Source of the DNA: Pirellulaceae bacterium
Lineage (GTDB): Bacteria > Planctomycetota > Planctomycetia > Pirellulales > Pirellulaceae
Direction: 5' to 3'
NCBI GenBank assembly: GCA_016784735.1
Contig: JADHUC010000002.1
Location: 1 to 64,000, forward strand
Length of the DNA stretch: 64,000 bases
Shown here piece by piece: positions 60,062-64,000 of the stretch. The position numbers were made by a program, and so were the translations under genes. Positions within the stretch are counted from its first letter, which is position 1; each line of letters starts with the position of its first letter. The notes under the pieces were generated by a model that was not told where the DNA came from, did no database searches, and was given only the letters and a program-made list of their open reading frames with translations.

Positions 60062-61393
60062 ATGGCGACTGGTTTGGAAGCGGCACTCCCCGTCAGAGAG
60101 ATTGCCTTGTCAAACATTTCCTTCGGCCCTCAAGAGATCCGTGCCATCACCAACGCGATCGCCGAGGATTTCTCGCAACATTCTGTGCTTCGAAACGCCG
60201 TCGCCGAATTGGCGTCCCGCGAGGGGCAGACACCGGCCAGTGCGGTTCGATTGGGTGTGTGCCAATATCTCCTGGGAAGGTATGAACAGGCTGCGGAGAC
60301 GTTAGCCAATGCTGACGGAGGTGCTGTAGCCCATTTCTACCTTGGTCGATCCAAGTTCGAGTTGGGCCATTATGAGGGGGCGATCTCGGGCTACGAATCG
60401 GCAAGAACGGCCGGCTACGATCCCGACTACTGCGCGTTGGCCATCGCTGAAGCACATCGGTATAACCGTGATGCAGGGCGGGCGATGGAACTGTTGGATC
60501 AGATGTTTGGGCCCATCGAACAGACATCGGAGTACCTCTATCAACGCGGCGCGACGGTCGCCGCCATTGGCAGCAATCCGGATGAAGTTGTGCGTCTTTA
60601 TGAACGGGCCGTGGAGGCCGACGGCCGCCATCCCGGCGCCCTGTTCGGATTGGCATTAGAGAACGATCGTCGCGGAAACGACGAACGGGCGTTGCGACTG
60701 TACCAACAAGCCGCCGATTGCTTTCCGACGCACGTGGGGGTCTTGCTGAACTTGGGCGTCCTGTACGAGGACCTTCAGCAGTACGAGCGGTCACGGGTCT
60801 GCTATCAGCGGATACTGGATTGCTACCCCGGCCACGCTCGAGCCCAACTGTACTTCAAGGATGCCGATGCTTCGGGCGACATGTTCTACGATGAAGAAGC
60901 CCAGAAGCGTCATGATCGTTTGACCCAAATTTTGAACGTCCCAGTGACCGACTTCGAATTGTCGGTACGCAGCCGCAATTGCCTGCAGAAGATGGGTATA
61001 CTTACGCTGGGCGATCTAACGCGTACGACGGAGGCGGAATTGCTGGCCAGCAAGAACTTCGGCGAGACGTCACTGGTCGAGATTCGCGACATGTTGACGT
61101 CCAAGGGTTTGGATCTCGGCCAGTTTGCCCACGAGCGAGTTGATGTCGAGCCGTCGTACGACTTGTCGAACCTGTCGCCCGACGAACAAGCGCTACTTAG
61201 TCGCCCCATTTCCGATTTGAATTTGTCGGTCCGCGCTCGCAAGTGCATGGTCCGCTTGGGACTTAGTACCATTGGCGAACTGGTCCGCAAGACGGGCGAC
61301 GACCTGCTGGAGTGCAAGAACTTCGGCGTTACCAGCCTGAACGAAGTCCGCGACAAGTTGACCCAATACAGCATCAAGTTGCGCGGTGACTGA
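60062..61393 (+). CDS. TPR protein with two RNA-polymerase alpha C-terminal domains
   Basis: 443 aa from the ATG at 60062 (GGAGAG seven bases upstream); an extension back through the tRNA is rejected. Residues about 60-265 are TPR-like repeats, e.g. AVAHFYLGRSKFELGHYEGA and GVLLNLGVLYEDLQQYERSR. Residues 290-350 and 380-440 are two copies of the alpha-CTD fold. The first has ELSVRSRNCLQKMGI and KNFGETSLVEI, keeping Arg303, Asn306, Gly and Ser of the DNA-contact set but not the usual Lys. The second has LSVRARKCMVRLGL and KNFGVTSLNEV, with Lys in place of that Asn. The rpoA gene itself is not in the window. A role in transcription or in binding UP-element-like DNA is inferred. It is 28 bases upstream of tgt. 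Confidence 0.88.
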   Translation: MATGLEAALPVREIALSNISFGPQEIRAITNAIAEDFSQHSVLRNAVAELASREGQTPASAVRLGVCQYLLGRYEQAAETLANADGGAVAHFYLGRSKFELGHYEGAISGYESARTAGYDPDYCALAIAEAHRYNRDAGRAMELLDQMFGPIEQTSEYLYQRGATVAAIGSNPDEVVRLYERAVEADGRHPGALFGLALENDRRGNDERALRLYQQAADCFPTHVGVLLNLGVLYEDLQQYERSRVCYQRILDCYPGHARAQLYFKDADASGDMFYDEEAQKRHDRLTQILNVPVTDFELSVRSRNCLQKMGILTLGDLTRTTEAELLASKNFGETSLVEIRDMLTSKGLDLGQFAHERVDVEPSYDLSNLSPDEQALLSRPISDLNLSVRARKCMVRLGLSTIGELVRKTGDDLLECKNFGVTSLNEVRDKLTQYSIKLRGD

Positions 61394-61421
61394 CCAACCT
61401 TGCGTTCCGAATGTCTGAGCA

Positions 61422-62561
61422 TTGTTCGAGTTTCAACTTCGACACGTCGATTCCCGCTCTCCGGCACGACGTGGCGTTTTCCACACGCCTCACGGCCAAG
61501 TCGATACGCCGGCCTTCATGCCCGTCGGCACGCAGGGTACGGTCAAAGGACTGACCGCCGCAATGGTGCGGGCTACCGGCGCCCAAATGATCCTGGCCAA
61601 CGCCTACCACCTGGCGTTGCGGCCGGGGGAAGATGTCATTCGGGACCTGGGGGGGCTGCACGCCTTGACCGGCTGGAACGGGCCGATTCTGACCGACAGC
61701 GGTGGATTTCAGTTGTTCAGCCTGGCGAGAATCTCCAGCGTTACCGATGAAGCGGCCGTCTTTCGTTCGCACATCGATGGGCGGTTGCTGGAACTGACAC
61801 CCGAACGCTCTGTCACCATCCAGGAGGACCTGGGCAGCGACATCGCCATGGTTCTGGATCACGTGGTGCCACTTCCCAGCAACGAAGATGTCGTGCGAGA
61901 CGCCTGCCAGCGTACGGTCCGCTGGGCCGAACGCTGCCGCGATGCGGCTCGTCGGGACGATCAGGCTCAATTCGCGATCGTCCAGGGCGGTTTGGATCCG
62001 GAGCTTCGCCTCTGGTGTGCCGAGCAGTTGGAGGGGCTGGATTTTCCTGGCTATGCAATAGGCGGCCTGAGTGTGGGCGAGGCTCCGGCTGACATGTACG
62101 GCACGTTGGACGTCACCTGTCCGGCGTTGCCGGAGGGCCGCCCACGGTATTTGATGGGAGTCGGTACGCCGATCGATGTCCTGGAAGCCGTACGCCGCGG
62201 GGTGGATCTCTTCGACTGCGTCATCCCCACGCGAAACGGACGGAACGCGTTGGCGTTCACGGACGACGGACCACTCAGAATGCGTAATCTCGCGCATCAA
62301 CGAGATTCCCGCCCCATCGACGAGCACTGCCCCTGCCTTGCCTGCTGCCACAGTCGCGGGTATATTCGCCACCTGTTCGTGGCAGGTGAAATGCTCGGGC
62401 CGATCCTGCTGTCGGCCCACAACATCACCTACTACCAGCGACTGCTCTCGGACGCCCGAGGGGCGATCGAACATGGCGAATACCTGCAGTTTCTGCAAGA
62501 AAAGAGCCGTGGCTGGCGAGATGGGATGAACTCGTCGTCCGTCACGGGTGGAGCGGACTGA
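61422..62561 (+). CDS. tgt: Queuine/preQ1 tRNA-guanine transglycosylase
   Basis: 379 aa from a TTG at 61422; the ribosome site is weak, so coupling with the upstream gene is probable. Hallmarks are [26 protein letters not shown], the catalytic [24 protein letters not shown], the second aspartate in [14 protein letters not shown] and the zinc site [17 protein letters not shown] with the later SAHN His. The enzyme exchanges guanine-34 for preQ1 in tRNAs with GUN anticodons. The order tgt-yajC-secD is common in bacteria and is kept here. Confidence 0.95.
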   Translation: MFEFQLRHVDSRSPARRGVFHTPHGQVDTPAFMPVGTQGTVKGLTAAMVRATGAQMILANAYHLALRPGEDVIRDLGGLHALTGWNGPILTDSGGFQLFSLARISSVTDEAAVFRSHIDGRLLELTPERSVTIQEDLGSDIAMVLDHVVPLPSNEDVVRDACQRTVRWAERCRDAARRDDQAQFAIVQGGLDPELRLWCAEQLEGLDFPGYAIGGLSVGEAPADMYGTLDVTCPALPEGRPRYLMGVGTPIDVLEAVRRGVDLFDCVIPTRNGRNALAFTDDGPLRMRNLAHQRDSRPIDEHCPCLACCHSRGYIRHLFVAGEMLGPILLSAHNITYYQRLLSDARGAIEHGEYLQFLQEKSRGWRDGMNSSSVTGGAD

Positions 62562-62620
62562 TGCCCTTGCCCGGTGTACAGCAACACCTTATGATAGCTG
62601 CCCTACCACGACGTGAAGTC

Positions 62621-62653
62621 GGCCCGGCTGTCACATTCTGTCGGGCCCTTTTT
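62621..62653 (+). terminator. Rho-independent terminator after tgt
   Basis: GGCCCG (62621-62626) pairs with CGGGCC (62642-62647) and is followed by CTTTTTG; the loop is 15 bases. It lies about 60 bases past the tgt stop and would separate the tRNA-TPR-tgt transcript from yajC. The remaining bases to 62793 hold no gene. Confidence 0.6.
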
Positions 62654-62793
62654 GCGTTCGCGGATTGATGTCCGTAGCGAGAAGGCTTCGCGCAAAGAGG
62701 CCGCACGGAACGCGGCAATGGCTAAGAGCCCCTACACAGCAGTGGGCGGCACCCTCCACACTCAGAACTCCCGTTTGAAGAATGGTGACTCCC

Positions 62794-63153
62794 ATGTCCA
62801 CATGGCTTGACACGACCACTTGGCTTCTTCTTGCAGCGGACGCTCCTGAGTTCAACCTGTTTAACATGATGCTGCCATTCTTGGCTATCGGCCTGCTGTT
62901 CTATTTCCTCATGGTCCGGCCGGAAAGACGAAAGCGGGCCGGCATCGCAAGGATGCAGGATGATCTGAAGAAGAACGATCGTATCGTCACGATTGGTGGC
63001 ATCATGGGCGTTGTAGTCAACACCCAGAAAGAGTCGAACGAAGTCACCATCCGTGTGGACGACAACAACAATACTCGCATCCATATCCTCCGAAGTTCGA
63101 TTTCGCGTGTCCTGACTGACGACAAGTCGGACGCAAAGAAAGAGGACGGGTAA
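62794..63153 (+). CDS. yajC: Preprotein translocase subunit YajC
   Basis: 119 aa from the ATG at 62794 (GGTGA upstream); an in-frame ATG at 62782 adds four residues and cannot be excluded. One membrane helix (MLPFLAIGLLFYFLMVRPERRKR) is followed by the conserved cytoplasmic part: MQDDLKKNDRIVTIGGIMGVV, then VTIRVDDNNNTRIHILRSSI. It belongs to the SecDF-YajC complex that assists Sec-dependent export. The secD-like gene begins 54 bases downstream. Confidence 0.94.
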   Translation: MSTWLDTTTWLLLAADAPEFNLFNMMLPFLAIGLLFYFLMVRPERRKRAGIARMQDDLKKNDRIVTIGGIMGVVVNTQKESNEVTIRVDDNNNTRIHILRSSISRVLTDDKSDAKKEDG

Positions 63154-63207
63154 GTTAGCCTTCCGGGCAAGTTCAACGTATCCCCTCCGGATCAGGAAGT
63201 TTCCGTC

Positions 63208-64000
63208 ATGTCCTTCGATTTCAAATGGCCGGCCCTGCTGGCGCTATTTGTCGTTGCACCGTGTGTTGTCGCTTCTGAGCAGAAGGACATTGTCATCGCC
63301 GACTTCGAAGGCAAAGACTATGGCGATTGGAAGGTCGAAGGCGAGGCCTTCGGTACGGGCCCGGCGCCGTCGACACTGCCGGACCAGACGGAGGAGGTCA
63401 AGAAACTTCTAGGCAAAGGGCTGGTCAACAGCGGTGATGAAACCACCGGGACGCTCACCTCGCCGAAGTTCACCATCGATCGCGACTTCGTGAACCTGCT
63501 CGTCGGCGGTGGCGGGTACAAGGACAAAACGTACGTCAGCCTTTTGGTCAACGGCCAGCGTGTGAAAACGGCCATGGGGCCGAATACGGAGACCGGCGGG
63601 AGCGAAGCACTTTCGTGGGTCACCTGGGATGTGACTGACCTTGCTGGCAAGGAGGCGGTCATCCAGATCGTCGACGATCACACCGGGGACGGGGGACACA
63701 TCAATGTGGATCAAATCGTCCTGTCCGACACCCAGATGGCCGATCAGCCGTGGTTGTCGGCGCTGTGGAGTGCGTTCCTCGCCTTTCCATGGTGGACGCT
63801 GTTGCGTCTGTTTATCGCTCTGCCGCTGCCATGGTACTTGGGACACAGATTGGCAGTGTACCTGCGCATGAAGGATTACAGTTGGAAGCTTGGGGTAATC
63901 TTCTGCGCGTTGGCCAGCGCGGGGGTCATCGTCCAGGCCGGAACGCTACCCCTGGGCGTCGATCTCGAAGGCGGCGACATCCTGGTCTACGAAGTCGACC
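63208..64000 (+). CDS. SecD-like protein with N-terminal levanase-type beta-sandwich (3' end outside window)
   Basis: A frame of 264 codons runs open to the window edge. Signal peptide about 6-24 (PALLALFVVAPCVVA). Residues 28-175 look like the C-terminal beta-sandwich of GH32 (levanase/fructosidase) proteins: IVIADFEGKDYGDWKVEGEA, GLVNSGDETTGTLTSPKFTI, DRDFVNLLVGGGG, and DDHTGDGGHINVDQIVLSD. Membrane segments follow (WWTLLRLFIALPLPWYLG, LGVIFCALASAGVIV). The last codons (LPLGVDLEGGDILVYEVD) match the start of SecD's first periplasmic domain (usually LGLDLxGGxxLxxEV). SecD uses the proton gradient to pull exported proteins. Position after yajC supports the call; the sandwich is not part of normal SecD. 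Confidence 0.78.
   Translation, partial: MSFDFKWPALLALFVVAPCVVASEQKDIVIADFEGKDYGDWKVEGEAFGTGPAPSTLPDQTEEVKKLLGKGLVNSGDETTGTLTSPKFTIDRDFVNLLVGGGGYKDKTYVSLLVNGQRVKTAMGPNTETGGSEALSWVTWDVTDLAGKEAVIQIVDDHTGDGGHINVDQIVLSDTQMADQPWLSALWSAFLAFPWWTLLRLFIALPLPWYLGHRLAVYLRMKDYSWKLGVIFCALASAGVIVQAGTLPLGVDLEGGDILVYEVD

Noticed and set aside
61374-62498. 374-codon minus-strand frame
   Set aside because: Antisense to tgt, which has all catalytic and zinc residues.

Overview
The window (about 60% GC) looks like a chromosomal segment of a planctomycete, probably of the Pirellulales type. This is inferred from gene content, not from a marker-gene search. The indicators are: a double-length UvrA like those of the PVC group; an SHD1-domain protein; an HzsA-like multihaem protein with beta-propeller, FN3 and LamG-like parts; a secreted sulfatase, a DUF1080 protein, AXE1-type esterases and nitrilase-fold proteins; a PknB-type kinase; planctomycete-style leucine-rich repeats; and dense palindromic and heptameric intergenic repeats. 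There is no CRISPR array, rRNA operon or intact insertion sequence.

Layout. 1-9983 (minus strand) is one apparent operon: ECF sigma factor, membrane anti-sigma-like protein, secreted protein, CsgG-like protein, then two large tandem paralogues, the second cut by the window edge. 10262-16817 (plus) is a run of exported proteins: Kelch-like propeller, alpha/beta hydrolase, PepSY-type membrane protein, C-N hydrolase, AXE1-like esterase and a TIM-barrel glycosidase-like protein. 17273-21048 (plus) has a BlaI repressor with operator-like dyads, a duplicated coiled-coil protein, and an SHD1-TPR-FMN-binding protein. 21104-26048 has an esterase (minus) and a PknB kinase (plus). 26569-30226 (minus) is a pair made of a MotA/ExbB-type channel with a long tail and a one-TM coiled-coil vWA protein; I regard it as the best candidate for an undescribed system. 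30701-46065 mixes an HzsA-like protein, a tandem RidA-fold protein, DUF1080, nitrilase, sulfatase, small cytochrome c, CPBP protease, DUF3604/PHP protein and a sugar MFS transporter. 46166-48885 is an accessory-looking patch: three tightly packed minus-strand genes with a weak PIN-like last member, flanked by decayed ORF fragments. 49372-64000 returns to housekeeping functions: DUF2442, peptide deformylase, PyrE, LysM L,D-transpeptidase, giant UvrA, tRNA-Thr(CGU), TPR plus two RNA-polymerase alpha-CTDs, Tgt, YajC, and a SecD preceded by a levanase-like domain, cut by the window edge.

How the parts relate. The sulfatase, esterases, DUF1080 protein, glycosidase-like protein and MFS sugar transporter fit polysaccharide use. 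Tgt-YajC-SecD is a common bacterial order. Several repeat families recur between genes and in places form codons at gene ends or in the UvrA linker. Many export signals are visible but were judged by eye, and all family names rest on motif recognition rather than database searches.
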